From Achromobacter dolens (GTDB taxonomy: Bacteria > Pseudomonadota > Gammaproteobacteria > Burkholderiales > Burkholderiaceae_B): a stretch of DNA of 64,000 bases. The DNA lies in assembly GCF_902859745.1 (NCBI RefSeq), contig NZ_CADIJW010000005.1:124001-188000 (forward strand), given 5' to 3'. A program made the position numbers and the translations under genes. How positions within the stretch are numbered: position 1 is the stretch's first letter; each line of letters opens with the position of its first letter. The notes beneath the pieces are model-generated. The model saw only the letters and a program-made list of their open reading frames with translations, did no database searches and was not told the DNA's origin. Below are positions 21,481 through 30,502 of this stretch, in pieces.

Positions 21481-22119
21481 ATGACCCCGGAAACCCGCAT
21501 CCGCGAGGAAATCTGCACGGTCGGCGCCAGCCTCTACCAGCGCGGCTACACCGTCGGCGCGGCCGGCAACATCAGCGCCCGGCTGGACGACGGCTGGCTG
21601 ATCACGCCCACCGATGTCTGCCTGGGCCGCCTGGACCCGGCCGAGCTGGCCAAGGTCGACCTGGCCGGCAACTGGGTCTCGGGCGCCAAGCCCTCCAAGA
21701 CCCTGGCGCTGCACCAGGGCATCTACCAGGCCGACCCCGCCGCGCGCGGCGTCGTGCACACCCATTCGACCCATCTGGTCGCGCTGACGCTGGCGGGTGT
21801 GTGGCGCGAGGACGAGGTGTTGCCGCCGATCACGCCGTACCAGGTGATGAAGGTCGGGCGCATTCCGCTGATTCCTTATCGCCGCCCCGGCGATCCGGTG
21901 GCGGCGGCGCAGGTGGCCGCGCTGGCCGCGCAGGTGCGTGGGGCGCTGTTCGAGCGTCTCGGGCCGGTGGTGTGGGAACGCTCGGTGTCGCATGCGTCCT
22001 ATGTGCTCGAGGAACTGGAAGAGACCGCGCGGCTGTGGCTGATGGCCGATCCTCGCCCCGCGCCGCTGTCCGAGGCCGCCATCGAGGAACTGCGCGCCAC
22101 CTTCGGCGCGCGCTACTGA
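21481..22119 (+). CDS. otnC: 3-oxo-tetronate 4-phosphate decarboxylase (class II aldolase)
   Basis: A zinc-dependent class-II aldolase-family enzyme that decarboxylates 3-oxo-tetronate 4-phosphate to dihydroxyacetone phosphate. The 212 residues include GNISARL (about 30-36), the substrate loop SGAKPSKT and the metal ligands in HTHSTH (about 97-102), with a later H in SHASYVLEEL. The ATG at 21481 is chosen because relatives start near there; a GTG at 21424 extends the frame by 19 residues of poor character. First gene of a five-gene tetronate operon. The function follows from that association with DenD/LtnD/OtnK. Confidence 0.87.
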   Translation: MTPETRIREEICTVGASLYQRGYTVGAAGNISARLDDGWLITPTDVCLGRLDPAELAKVDLAGNWVSGAKPSKTLALHQGIYQADPAARGVVHTHSTHLVALTLAGVWREDEVLPPITPYQVMKVGRIPLIPYRRPGDPVAAAQVAALAAQVRGALFERLGPVVWERSVSHASYVLEELEETARLWLMADPRPAPLSEAAIEELRATFGARY

Positions 22120-22185
22120 CACGGGGGCGCCGTGCGCGCCGGCGGGCCGCGGCGATGCTGCCCGCTCACACAAGGAGACAACGAG

Positions 22186-22977
22186 ATGCCGCGCCTGGCC
22201 GCGAACCTGAGCATGATGTATGCGGAGCACGCTTTCCTGGACCGGTTCGGCGCCGCGGCGCGCGATGGTTTCCAGGGGGTGGAGTTCCTGTTCCCCTACG
22301 ATTTTCCAGCCGCCGAGATCCGCGCGCGGCTGCAGGATCACGGCCTGTCGCAGGCCCTGTTCAACGCGCCGCCCGGCGACTGGGCGGCGGGCGAGCGCGG
22401 CATCGCCGCGTTGCCCGGGCGTGAGGACGAGTTCCGCCGCGGGCTGGATCTGGCGCTGGAATATGCGGCGGCGCTGGGCAACCGCAGGCTGCACGTGATG
22501 GCGGGCCTGGTGGCGCCGGGAAGCGACCGCGCCGTCCACCGCGAGGCGTATCTGCGCAATCTGGAGAGCGCGGCGCACGCCGCGGCCTCGGCTGGCGTGA
22601 CCATTGTGATCGAACCGATCAACCCGCGCGACATGCCCGGCTTCTTCCTGACCCGCCAGGATGAAGCGCAGGCCATCCGCGCCGAGGTCGGCGCCGACAA
22701 CCTGCTCGTGCAATTCGATTGCTACCACTGCCAGATCGTCGAGGGCGACCTGGCGGTGAAACTGCGCCGCGACATGGCGGGCATCGGCCACATCCAGATC
22801 GCGGGGGTGCCGGACCGGCACGAACCGGACCTGGGCGAACTGAATTACCCCTACTTGCTGGCGCTGATCGACACGCTGGGCTACACGGGCTGGGTCGGCT
22901 GCGAATACCGGCCCAAGGGCGCGACGTCGGCGGGCCTGGCGTGGGCCCGACCCCATCTCGCGGGAGGCGAGCGATGA
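22186..22977 (+). CDS. otnI: Hydroxypyruvate isomerase-like / 2-oxo-tetronate isomerase
   Basis: A TIM-barrel sugar isomerase of the Hyi/OtnI family (263 residues) that likely interconverts 2-oxo- and 3-oxo-tetronate. Shown by [18 protein letters not shown] at the start, catalytic glutamates in VIEPIN and GCEYRP, and the [11 protein letters not shown] metal region. AAGGAGA precedes the ATG at 22186. Its stop overlaps the denD start (ATGA). A close paralogue is at 32700-33485. Confidence 0.87.
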   Translation: MPRLAANLSMMYAEHAFLDRFGAAARDGFQGVEFLFPYDFPAAEIRARLQDHGLSQALFNAPPGDWAAGERGIAALPGREDEFRRGLDLALEYAAALGNRRLHVMAGLVAPGSDRAVHREAYLRNLESAAHAAASAGVTIVIEPINPRDMPGFFLTRQDEAQAIRAEVGADNLLVQFDCYHCQIVEGDLAVKLRRDMAGIGHIQIAGVPDRHEPDLGELNYPYLLALIDTLGYTGWVGCEYRPKGATSAGLAWARPHLAGGER

Positions 22978-23951
22978 AGATATTGATCACCGGCGGCGCG
23001 GGCTTTCTCGGCCAGCGCCTGGCGCGCGGACTGTTGGAGCACGGGCGGCTGGCGTTGGGCGGCGCGCCCGAGCCCATCACGCAGATCGACCTGCTCGACG
23101 TCACCCGCAGCGACGCCATCAACGACACCCGCGTGCGCTCGGTCCAGGGAGATATCGCGGACCCGGCGGTGCTGGACGCGTCGATCGACGCCGATACGGC
23201 GGCGGTCTTCCACCTGGCCGCGATCGTCAGCGGCCAGGCCGAGGCCGATTTCGACCTTGGCATGCGGATCAACCTGGATGCGTCGCGGGCGTTGCTGGAG
23301 GCCTGCCGCCAGCGCGGCCACCGGCCGCGCGTGGTGTTCACCAGTTCGGTGGCGGTCTACGGCGGCGCCTTGCCCGAAACCGTGCGCGACGACACCGCGC
23401 TCAATCCGCAGTCTTCCTACGGCACGCAGAAAGCGATCGCCGAACTGCTGCTGGCCGACTACACGCGGCGCGGCTTCGTCGATGGCCGCGCGCTGCGGCT
23501 GCCGACCATCAGCGTGCGCCCGGGCCGGCCCAACGCGGCAGCCTCGTCGTTCGCCAGCGGCATCATCCGCGAGCCGCTCAATGGCGAGCCGGCAGCCTGC
23601 CCGGTGGCGCCGGATACGCGCCTGTGGCTGTTGTCGCCACGGCGCGCGGTGCAGGCGCTGATCGCGGGCTGCGAACTGGATGCGGCGGCGTTGGCGGATC
23701 GCCGGCCGATCAATCTGCCGGGCGTTTCGGTGACGGCGGCCGAGATGGCGCGGGCGTTGCGCGAGATCGCGGGCGATGCGGTCGCCGACCGCATCAACTG
23801 GCAGGTCGACCCGCGGGTGCAAGCGATCGTCGGCAGTTGGCCGGGGCGCTGGGACACGGGGCGGGCCGCGCGACTGGGCCTGGAAGGCGACAGCGATTTC
23901 GCCGAGATCATTCGCGCCTACATCGGCGACGACTTGCGGGGAACGGTATGA
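22974..23951 (+). CDS. denD: D-erythronate dehydrogenase-like (NAD-dependent epimerase family)
   Basis: An extended-SDR enzyme that likely oxidises D-erythronate to 2-oxo-tetronate. The Rossmann motif TGGAGFLG lies at about residues 6-13, the Ser/Tyr/Lys set in [10 protein letters not shown] and SSYGTQKA. 325 residues, typical of the family. It is coupled to both neighbours by ATGA overlaps. It shares the pathway with LtnD, which would cover the other epimer. Confidence 0.87.
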   Translation: MKILITGGAGFLGQRLARGLLEHGRLALGGAPEPITQIDLLDVTRSDAINDTRVRSVQGDIADPAVLDASIDADTAAVFHLAAIVSGQAEADFDLGMRINLDASRALLEACRQRGHRPRVVFTSSVAVYGGALPETVRDDTALNPQSSYGTQKAIAELLLADYTRRGFVDGRALRLPTISVRPGRPNAAASSFASGIIREPLNGEPAACPVAPDTRLWLLSPRRAVQALIAGCELDAAALADRRPINLPGVSVTAAEMARALREIAGDAVADRINWQVDPRVQAIVGSWPGRWDTGRAARLGLEGDSDFAEIIRAYIGDDLRGTV

Positions 23952-24856
23952 ATCATCATGAGAATGCCGCGCGCGACGTCGGCGTGATTGGCCTGGGCGC
24001 CATGGGGGCTGGCATCGCGCAAAGCCTGCGGCGTGCCGGCCATCGGGTGCATGCCTACGATATCCGGCCAGGCGTGGCGGCGGCGTTCGCCGAACAGGGC
24101 GGCGTGGCCTGCGATACGTTGGCGGCGGTGGGCGCGGCCTGCGATGTGGTGGTGAGCGTGGTGGTGAACGCGCAGCAGACCGAGAACGTGCTGTTCGGCG
24201 ACGGCGACCTGGCGGCGGCGCTGCGGCCCGGCAGCGTGTTCGTGATGTGTTCGACCGTGGATCCATCCTGGTCGAGCGCACTGGAAGCGCGCCTGGCTGC
24301 CCTGGGCGTGCTGTACCTGGATGCGCCGATCTCGGGCGGTGCGGCCAAGGCCGCGGCGGGCGAGATGACCATGATGACCGCCGGCTCGCCGGCCGCCTAC
24401 GCGGCATGCGGTCCGGTGCTGGAGGCGATGGCGGGCAAGGTCTATCGCCTGGGCGACCGCGCGGGCGCGGGCAGCAAGGTCAAGATCATCAACCAGTTGC
24501 TGGCCGGCGTGCACATCGCCGCCGCCGCCGAAGCCATGGCGCTGGGGCTGCGCGAAGGGGTCGATGCCGACGCGCTATACGAGGTCATCACCCACAGCGC
24601 GGGCAACAGTTGGATGTTCGAGAACCGCATGGCGCATGTGCTGGCGGGCGACTACACGCCGTTGTCGGCGGTGGACATCTTCGTCAAGGATCTGGGGCTG
24701 GTGCTGGACACCGCGCGCCACAGCAAGTTTCCGCTGCCGCTGGCTTCCACCGCGCACCAGATGTTCATGCAGGCGTCGGCCGCGGGGCACGGGCGCGAGG
24801 ACGACAGCGCGGTCATCAAGATCTTTCCAGGAATCACTCTGCCGGAGTCCGCATGA
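23948..24856 (+). CDS. ltnD: L-threonate dehydrogenase-like (beta-hydroxyacid dehydrogenase)
   Basis: A 302-residue 3-hydroxyisobutyrate-dehydrogenase-type oxidoreductase that would oxidise L-threonate to 2-oxo-tetronate. It has the N-terminal GLGAMGAGIA dinucleotide motif (about 16-25), DAPISGGAAKA (substrate loop), and the catalytic Lys in GAGSKVKIINQLL. Overlaps with denD and otnK (ATGA in each case). The presence of DenD and LtnD together suggests use of both D-erythronate and L-threonate. Confidence 0.87.
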   Translation: MNHHENAARDVGVIGLGAMGAGIAQSLRRAGHRVHAYDIRPGVAAAFAEQGGVACDTLAAVGAACDVVVSVVVNAQQTENVLFGDGDLAAALRPGSVFVMCSTVDPSWSSALEARLAALGVLYLDAPISGGAAKAAAGEMTMMTAGSPAAYAACGPVLEAMAGKVYRLGDRAGAGSKVKIINQLLAGVHIAAAAEAMALGLREGVDADALYEVITHSAGNSWMFENRMAHVLAGDYTPLSAVDIFVKDLGLVLDTARHSKFPLPLASTAHQMFMQASAAGHGREDDSAVIKIFPGITLPESA

Positions 24857-26115
24857 CGATCAAGCTGGGCTGCATCGCCGACGACTTTACGGGCGCCACC
24901 GATCTGGCCAACAACCTGGTGCGCGCCGGCATGCGCGCGGTGCAGACCATCGGCGTGCCGGTCGGCGCGCTCGAGACGCCCGCCGACGCGGTCGTGGTGG
25001 CGCTCAAGACCCGCACCTTGCCGGCCGCCGAAGCCGTGGCGCAGTCGCTGGCCGCGCTCGATTGGCTGCGGGCGCAGGGCGCCGAGCAGATCTATTTCAA
25101 ATATTGCTCGACCTTCGACAGCACGCCCGAGGGCAATATCGGCCCGGTCGCCGACGCCCTGCTGACGGCGCTGGGCAGCGATTTCACCATCGCCACGCCG
25201 GCGTTTCCCGACAACCGGCGCACGGTGTTCAAGGGTTACCTGTTTGCCGGCGACGTGCTGCTGAACGAATCGGGAATGCAGCATCATCCGTTGACGCCGA
25301 TGAGCGATGCCAACCTGGTGCGCGTGCTGTCGGCGCAGACCCGGCGCAAAGTCGGGCTGATCGACTACGCCGTGGTGGCGCGCGGCAGCGACGCGATTCG
25401 GACCCGCATCGAGGCGCTGCGGCGAGAGGGCGTGGAGATCGCCATCGTCGATGCCATCTCCAACGACGACCTGTTGGCGCTGGGGCCGGCGCTCAAGGGC
25501 ATGCCGCTGTTGACGGCGGGCTCGGGCGTGGCAATCGGCCTGCCGGTCAACTGGGGCCTGGCGCCGGGCGCGGCGATCGGTTTGCCGCGCGAGTCGGGGG
25601 CGCAGGCGGTGGTGGCGGGTAGTTGCTCGATCGCGACCCAGGGCCAGGTCGCCGCGTTCATCGCGGCGGGCGGACCGGCACTGGCGCTCGACCCGCTGCG
25701 CATCGCCGCGGGTGACGACGTGGTGGCGGATGCGCTGGCCTGGGCCGCGCCGCGCCTGCGCGACGGCCCCGTACTGATCTATTCGACGGCGCGGCCCGAC
25801 GCCGTGCAGGCGGCGCAGGCCAGCCTGGGCGCGGCGCGCGTCGGCGCGCTGGTCGAGGACGCGATCGCGCGGATCGCGGCGGGATTGGCGCGGCTCGGCG
25901 TGCGGCAGCTTATCGTGGCCGGCGGCGAGACCTCGGGCGCGGTGGTGCAGGCGCTGGGCCTGACGCAGCTCGCCATCGGCGAGCAGATCGATCCCGGCGT
26001 GCCGTGGTGCGCCGGCCAGGCGTCGGCGGTAGGGGCGCGCCTGAGCATCGCCTTGAAGTCGGGCAATTTCGGCGGCGTGGATTTCTTCACGCGGGCCTTC
26101 GGCCAGGATGCATGA
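24853..26115 (+). CDS. otnK: 3-oxo-tetronate kinase (DUF1537/four-carbon acid sugar kinase)
   Basis: A 420-residue kinase that phosphorylates 3-oxo-tetronate for OtnC. The N-terminal DUF1537 domain begins CIADDFTGATDLANNLVRAG (residues 7-26) and has YFKYCSTFDSTPEGNIG; the C-terminal nucleotide-binding domain has VVAGSCSIATQGQ, VAGGETSGAVVQAL and a glycine-rich LKSGNFGG. It is the last gene of the operon and converges on a FadR-type regulator 48 bp away. Confidence 0.9.
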   Translation: MTIKLGCIADDFTGATDLANNLVRAGMRAVQTIGVPVGALETPADAVVVALKTRTLPAAEAVAQSLAALDWLRAQGAEQIYFKYCSTFDSTPEGNIGPVADALLTALGSDFTIATPAFPDNRRTVFKGYLFAGDVLLNESGMQHHPLTPMSDANLVRVLSAQTRRKVGLIDYAVVARGSDAIRTRIEALRREGVEIAIVDAISNDDLLALGPALKGMPLLTAGSGVAIGLPVNWGLAPGAAIGLPRESGAQAVVAGSCSIATQGQVAAFIAAGGPALALDPLRIAAGDDVVADALAWAAPRLRDGPVLIYSTARPDAVQAAQASLGAARVGALVEDAIARIAAGLARLGVRQLIVAGGETSGAVVQALGLTQLAIGEQIDPGVPWCAGQASAVGARLSIALKSGNFGGVDFFTRAFGQDA

Positions 26116-26163
26116 CGGAGCGCATTGCCGCCGCGGTCCAACCCGGCGGACGGAAGAGCCGCC

Positions 26164-26871
26164 TCAGCGATGCGCCTGGCGCAGGCGTGCGGCGGCGTTG
26201 ACCATGTGGATGCGGGCCGCTTCGCGCGCCGCTTCCACGTCCTGGCGGCGGATGGCGTCGGCGATGGCGCCGTGTTCCTGCAACACCGCGCGCATCAGGT
26301 CGGCATGGCGCGCTTCGTTGCCTCGCGTGACGCGGGTGGCGGCTTCCAGGTATTGGCTGACGAATGCCAGGGTGGCGAGAAAGTAGGGGTTGCCGGTGGC
26401 CTGGGCGATGCAGCGGTGGAACGCCACGTCTTCCTTGACGCCGTCGCCGCCGCGTTCCACCGAGGTGGCAATGGCCGCCAGCGCGTTGTCGATGGCCGCC
26501 ATGTCGCGCTTGCTGCGCCGGGCCGCGGCCTGCGCCGCGATTTCGGTTTCCAGCGCGCGTCGCAGGTCGACGATGTGCAGCACCGCGTCCAGCGACGATA
26601 GTTCGGCCGCGTCGATGCGCAGCGCGCGCTGGCCGCCATGGGCGGTGACGAACACGCCGCTGCCCTGGCGCGCCTCGACGATGCCGTCCTGACGCAGCCG
26701 CGACACCGCTTCGCGAATGACGGTGCGGCTGACGCCGAACTGTTCGGCCAGGCGGGTTTCGGGGGGCAGTTTTTCGCCGGGCGGCACGCGTCCCGCGTCG
26801 ATCTCAGCGAGCAACTGCTTGGCCACCGTATCGGTCAGCGTGGGGGGCGAGTGGACTCTGGGAAAAACCAT
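26164..26871 (-). CDS. GntR/FadR-family regulator, probably of the tetronate operon
   Basis: A 235-residue repressor-like protein. A winged helix (about 10-75) has KLPPETRLAEQFGVSRTVIREAV split around the recognition helix and RQGSGVFV; it is followed by an FCD ligand domain with D/H residues near 140-220 (EDVAFHRCI, HADLMRAVLQEHGAI). The ATG at 26871 is chosen by family start, with no clear Shine-Dalgarno. It is convergent with otnK; location suggests control of the tetronate operon, inferred only. Confidence 0.85.
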   Translation of the reverse strand: MVFPRVHSPPTLTDTVAKQLLAEIDAGRVPPGEKLPPETRLAEQFGVSRTVIREAVSRLRQDGIVEARQGSGVFVTAHGGQRALRIDAAELSSLDAVLHIVDLRRALETEIAAQAAARRSKRDMAAIDNALAAIATSVERGGDGVKEDVAFHRCIAQATGNPYFLATLAFVSQYLEAATRVTRGNEARHADLMRAVLQEHGAIADAIRRQDVEAAREAARIHMVNAAARLRQAHR

Positions 26872-26939
26872 GGCATGGGACCGCGCAAGGGGGGGGCGGG
26901 GCGCGGCTCGGGGACGGGGCCCCATGATAACCCGCCCGC

Positions 26940-27830
26940 TCACGCCGTCGCACGGGCGCGATTCAGGCAGTCGATGAAAAATTGCGCAGCCGGCGTTGGC
27001 GGCGAATCGGCCCGCGTCAGGATCGACACGCGGGCCGCCGGTAGCGGGTGCGCCAGCGGCAGCATGCACAGGGACGACGGCGCCAGCATGCGGTGAAATC
27101 CGTTGCGCACGAAGAACCCGACCGCGTCGCTCTCGGCCAGGATTGCCAGGGCGATGGCGATGGATTGGCACGGAATCACGTCGACGGGGGGTGGCAGGCC
27201 GCGTTCGGTATAGGCCAGGCGCAGCAGGTTGGTCGGCGTCTGCGTGTTGCCTGGCATCAGCCACAGCAGGTCGCGCAGCTCGGCCAGGTCGGTGGCGTGG
27301 CGCAAAGGATGATCGGCGCGCGCGCCGACCGCCAGCGGCAGGGTGAACAGCGTGGTGCGCGCGAAGCCGTCGTAGATGTCGCCGTCGTATTCGGTCTGCA
27401 CCACCAGGTCGTAGCGGCCGGTCTCGAGCTGTTCGAGGCTGTAGGGCGGCGCGACTTCATGGAAGGCCACCGCCACGCGCGGCATGCGGGCGCGGAAGGC
27501 CGCCAGCGCGGCCGGCAGCACCGGCAGCGCCGACGAGCTGATGGCCAGGTTGAGCGTGCCGCCTTCGCCATCGCGCATCTGGTCGATGTCTTCCTGCGCC
27601 CGCCGCGCTTCCTGCAGGATCAGCACGGCGCGCTTGTGCAGCGCCTGGCCGTAGGGGGTCAGTTCGACGCCCTTGGCGCTGCGCCGCACCAACTCCGCGC
27701 CCAGGCTCTGTTCCAGTTCGCGCAGGCTGCGCGTGGCCGCCGGCTGGGTCACGCACAGGGCGCGGGCGGCCGCGCGGATGCTGCCGTGTTCGGCGATCAA
27801 CACGAAGGCGCGCAGTTGGCGCAGGTTCAT
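26940..27830 (-). CDS. LysR-family transcriptional regulator
   Basis: A 296-residue regulator with the LysR helix-turn-helix at the N-terminus (MNLRQLRAFVLIAEHGSIRAAARALCVTQPAATRSLRELE region, quoted in part) and a periplasmic-binding-like effector domain. The ATG at 27830 is chosen; an in-frame GTG at 27842 would add four residues. It is divergent from the MHS permease gene at 27975, which it most likely controls. The shared 144-bp intergenic region contains no obvious long palindrome. Confidence 0.87.
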   Translation of the reverse strand: MNLRQLRAFVLIAEHGSIRAAARALCVTQPAATRSLRELEQSLGAELVRRSAKGVELTPYGQALHKRAVLILQEARRAQEDIDQMRDGEGGTLNLAISSSALPVLPAALAAFRARMPRVAVAFHEVAPPYSLEQLETGRYDLVVQTEYDGDIYDGFARTTLFTLPLAVGARADHPLRHATDLAELRDLLWLMPGNTQTPTNLLRLAYTERGLPPPVDVIPCQSIAIALAILAESDAVGFFVRNGFHRMLAPSSLCMLPLAHPLPAARVSILTRADSPPTPAAQFFIDCLNRARATA

Positions 27831-27974
27831 CGGAGCGGGCACGGCTGGCTATAAGAAAAAGTCATCACTGCACCAAAAATACTGTCTTTTGCGTTTCGGC
27901 GGCCATCCGTATATTCACTAGCCACGGCTTCCGGAAACAGGGCCGGCACAGAGATCGGACATCAAGGGGAAAAC

Positions 27975-29306
27975 ATGTCTATCGCCATCGCGGCCGGCGC
28001 CGGCGCGCGCAGCCTGCATACACCTTCCATGCGCCGGCGGGTCATCGCCGGCACCACCATCGGCAACGCGCTCGAATTCTTCGACTTCACCGTATTCACC
28101 TTCCTGATGCTGGTCATCGGGCCGCTGTTCTTTCCGGCGGCCTCCAGCTACGGGCAACTGCTGCTGACCACGGCCACCTTCGGCGTGGGCTTCCTCATGC
28201 GGCCTGTGGGTGGGATGCTGATCGGCTCCTACGCCGACCGCCACGGCCGCCGCGCAGCCATGACGCTGACACTGTGGCTGATGGGCCTGGGCTGTGCGCT
28301 GATCGCCGCCGCGCCCACCCATGCGCAGATGGGGCTGTTGGGGCCGGTGATGATGGTGCTGGCCCGGCTGATCCAAGGCTTTGCCGCCGGCGGCGAAGTG
28401 GGCGCGTCGACCACGCTGCTGGTCGAGCACGCGCCTGCGTCGCGACGCGGCTTCTATTCCAGTTGGCAATTCGGCAGCCAGTCGCTCGGGGTGGCGCTGG
28501 GCGCCGTGGTGGTGGGCACGCTGACCGCCGCGCTCAGCGTCGAGCAGATGCAGGCCTGGGGCTGGCGCGTGCCGTTCGTGATCGGCATCCTGACGGTGCC
28601 GGTGGGCGCCTACATCCGCCGCAATCTCGAAGAGACGCTGCATGTCGACGAGCCCGCCGTCGGTCGGCCGCGCGTGGCCGGCCACCAACCGCTGCGCCGC
28701 GTGTTCGCCGAACACAAGAGCGAGGTCGCCAAGGGCATCCTGCTGATGATCGGCGGCATGGTCTGCGCGCAGATCATCGGCTTCTACATGCCGTCGTATG
28801 CGCATCGCGAACTCGGCCTGCCGGCGACCTCGACGCTGTCGGCCAGCGTGGTGGTGGGCGCGGTCGGCTTCCTGTTCGCGCCGCTGGTCGGCATGCTGGC
28901 CGACCGGGCGGGACGCAAGCGCGTTATCTTCTGGTCGCGGGTGACGACGGTGGCGGTGCTGTTGCCGTGCTTTCAGTGGCTGGTGGCCGCGCCGAGCAGC
29001 ATGCGGCTGATGCTGGTGGTGGGGCTGCTGTCGATACTGCTGGCGCTGCAATCGGCGCCCGGCATCACCATGCTGCCCGAACTGTTTCCGAAAGCCGTGC
29101 GCACCACCGGGATGTCGGTGGTTTACGGCCTGGGGATCTCGGTCTTCGGCGGCTTCGCCCAGTTCTTCGTGACCTGGCTGCTGCACGTGACCGGCAATCC
29201 CATGGCGCCCGCCTGGTACCTGATGGCGGCGGTGGCGCTTTCCACGGTGGTGCTGTTCTGGATACGCGACCGCACCGGCGACGATATCGACAACCAGGAG
29301 GCCTGA
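27975..29306 (+). CDS. MHS-family metabolite/H+ symporter (major facilitator)
   Basis: A 443-residue permease with about 12 membrane segments. The pattern TIGNALEFFDFTVFTFL near the start and GSYADRHGRRAAMTLTLWLMG between TM2 and TM3 are typical of the metabolite:H+ symporter branch (ShiA/KgtP/ProP-like), which imports organic acids or zwitterions. Its stop shares an A with the ATG of the DUF2817 gene (TGATG), so the two are coupled. The substrate may be a small peptide or modified amino acid handled by the peptidase (inference). Confidence 0.88.
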   Translation: MSIAIAAGAGARSLHTPSMRRRVIAGTTIGNALEFFDFTVFTFLMLVIGPLFFPAASSYGQLLLTTATFGVGFLMRPVGGMLIGSYADRHGRRAAMTLTLWLMGLGCALIAAAPTHAQMGLLGPVMMVLARLIQGFAAGGEVGASTTLLVEHAPASRRGFYSSWQFGSQSLGVALGAVVVGTLTAALSVEQMQAWGWRVPFVIGILTVPVGAYIRRNLEETLHVDEPAVGRPRVAGHQPLRRVFAEHKSEVAKGILLMIGGMVCAQIIGFYMPSYAHRELGLPATSTLSASVVVGAVGFLFAPLVGMLADRAGRKRVIFWSRVTTVAVLLPCFQWLVAAPSSMRLMLVVGLLSILLALQSAPGITMLPELFPKAVRTTGMSVVYGLGISVFGGFAQFFVTWLLHVTGNPMAPAWYLMAAVALSTVVLFWIRDRTGDDIDNQEA

Positions 29307-30403
29307 TGCAATCCGCTAGCCCTTACTTTTCCCGCAGCTATGCCCTGGCGCGCGAGCGCTTCACCGCCGCCGCCCGGCCGCTGGCGACGCGTTTCGCGTC
29401 CTATGCCATCGAGCCCAAGGGGCGCGAGGGCGAGGACCTGGCCACCGATGTCGCCCTGATCGGCGATGCCGGCGCCACGCGGCTGCTGATCATGACGTCC
29501 GCGACCCACGGCGTGGAGGGTTTCTGTGGCTCGGGCTGCCAACTGGCGTTGCTTGACGATGCCGAGATGCTGGAGCGCGCGCGCCAGGCCGGCGTGGCGC
29601 TGCTGCTGGTGCACGCGGTGAACCCGCATGGCTTTTCATGGATCGCCCGCACCGACGAGGGCAACGTCGACCTGAACCGCAACGCGCAGCCATTCGATGG
29701 GCAGCCTCTGCCGGCCAACCCCGGCTACGGGCAGATCCATGAATTGCTGCTGCCGGCGCAATGGCCGCCGTCGGACGCCAACCGCCAGCAGATTGCCGCC
29801 TATATCGGCGAGCACGGCCTGGCGGCCTTCAAGCAGGCCGTGACCCGCGGGCAGTACACGCACCCGGACGGCCTGTTCTATGGCGGCGACCGCCCGGCCG
29901 CGTCCCTGCTCAACCTGCGCCGCATTCTCGAAGATCATGCCGCCGGCTATGCGCGGATCGGCTGGATCGACGTGCATACCGGGCTGGGGCCGCGCGGGCA
30001 CGGCGAGAAGATCTATGCCGGTCGCCGCGACGAGGCTGAAGTGGCGCGCGCGCGCCGCTGGTGGGGCACCGATGTCGCCGTGCCCTACCAGGGCACGTCG
30101 GCCTCGGTGGACATCACCGGCCATCTGGCCGGGCTGGCCTATCAGGCCTGCCCGGACTCGCAGCCGACGCTGATGGCGCTGGAATACGGCACGCAGCCGT
30201 CGGAACAGGTGGTGGACGCGCTGCGCGCGCGCAACTGGCTGCGCGCGCATCCCGATGCGCCGGCGGCCGTGCGCGACCAGATCCTGCAGGCGACGCTGGA
30301 CGCGTTCTATTGCGACCAGCCGGACTGGCACGGCGCGGTGCTGGGGCAAAGTCGGGTGGCCGTATTGCAGGCCTTGCTGGGGCTGCAGGCCGCAGCGGAC
30401 TGA
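29306..30403 (+). CDS. DUF2817 zinc carboxypeptidase-like protein (M14 family)
   Basis: 365 residues of the DUF2817 type, related to M14 carboxypeptidases. Zinc ligands are visible as HxxE in ATHGVEGFCGS (H and E near residues 66-69) and a later H in DVHTGLGPRG; the likely general-base glutamate is in ALEYGTQ. No signal peptide, so it is predicted cytosolic. It is coupled to the MHS permease, so probably acts on the imported compound (amide or peptide hydrolysis). The substrate is unknown. Confidence 0.85.
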   Translation: MQSASPYFSRSYALARERFTAAARPLATRFASYAIEPKGREGEDLATDVALIGDAGATRLLIMTSATHGVEGFCGSGCQLALLDDAEMLERARQAGVALLLVHAVNPHGFSWIARTDEGNVDLNRNAQPFDGQPLPANPGYGQIHELLLPAQWPPSDANRQQIAAYIGEHGLAAFKQAVTRGQYTHPDGLFYGGDRPAASLLNLRRILEDHAAGYARIGWIDVHTGLGPRGHGEKIYAGRRDEAEVARARRWWGTDVAVPYQGTSASVDITGHLAGLAYQACPDSQPTLMALEYGTQPSEQVVDALRARNWLRAHPDAPAAVRDQILQATLDAFYCDQPDWHGAVLGQSRVAVLQALLGLQAAAD

Positions 30404-30448
30404 GGGATTCAGGGCCGATCCAGGGAATCGGCTTGTTTTGTTATCGAA

Positions 30449-30488
30449 ATGTTATATCATCCTTCAGCTATTTGTAATGATATAACAT
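30449..30488. promoter_or_regulatory. Zur boxes upstream of the zinc receptor
   Basis: Two 12-bp arms, ATGTTATATCAT (30449-30460) and ATGATATAACAT (30477-30488), are perfect inverted copies 16 bp apart. The right one lies within TGTAATGATATAACA (30473-30487), which fits the Zur box TGTTATDNHATAACA with one mismatch. The left copy matches only its first half well. Zinc-responsive repression by Zur is the likely role. Confidence 0.72.
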
Positions 30489-30502
30489 CCATGAGGGTAA
30501 AG

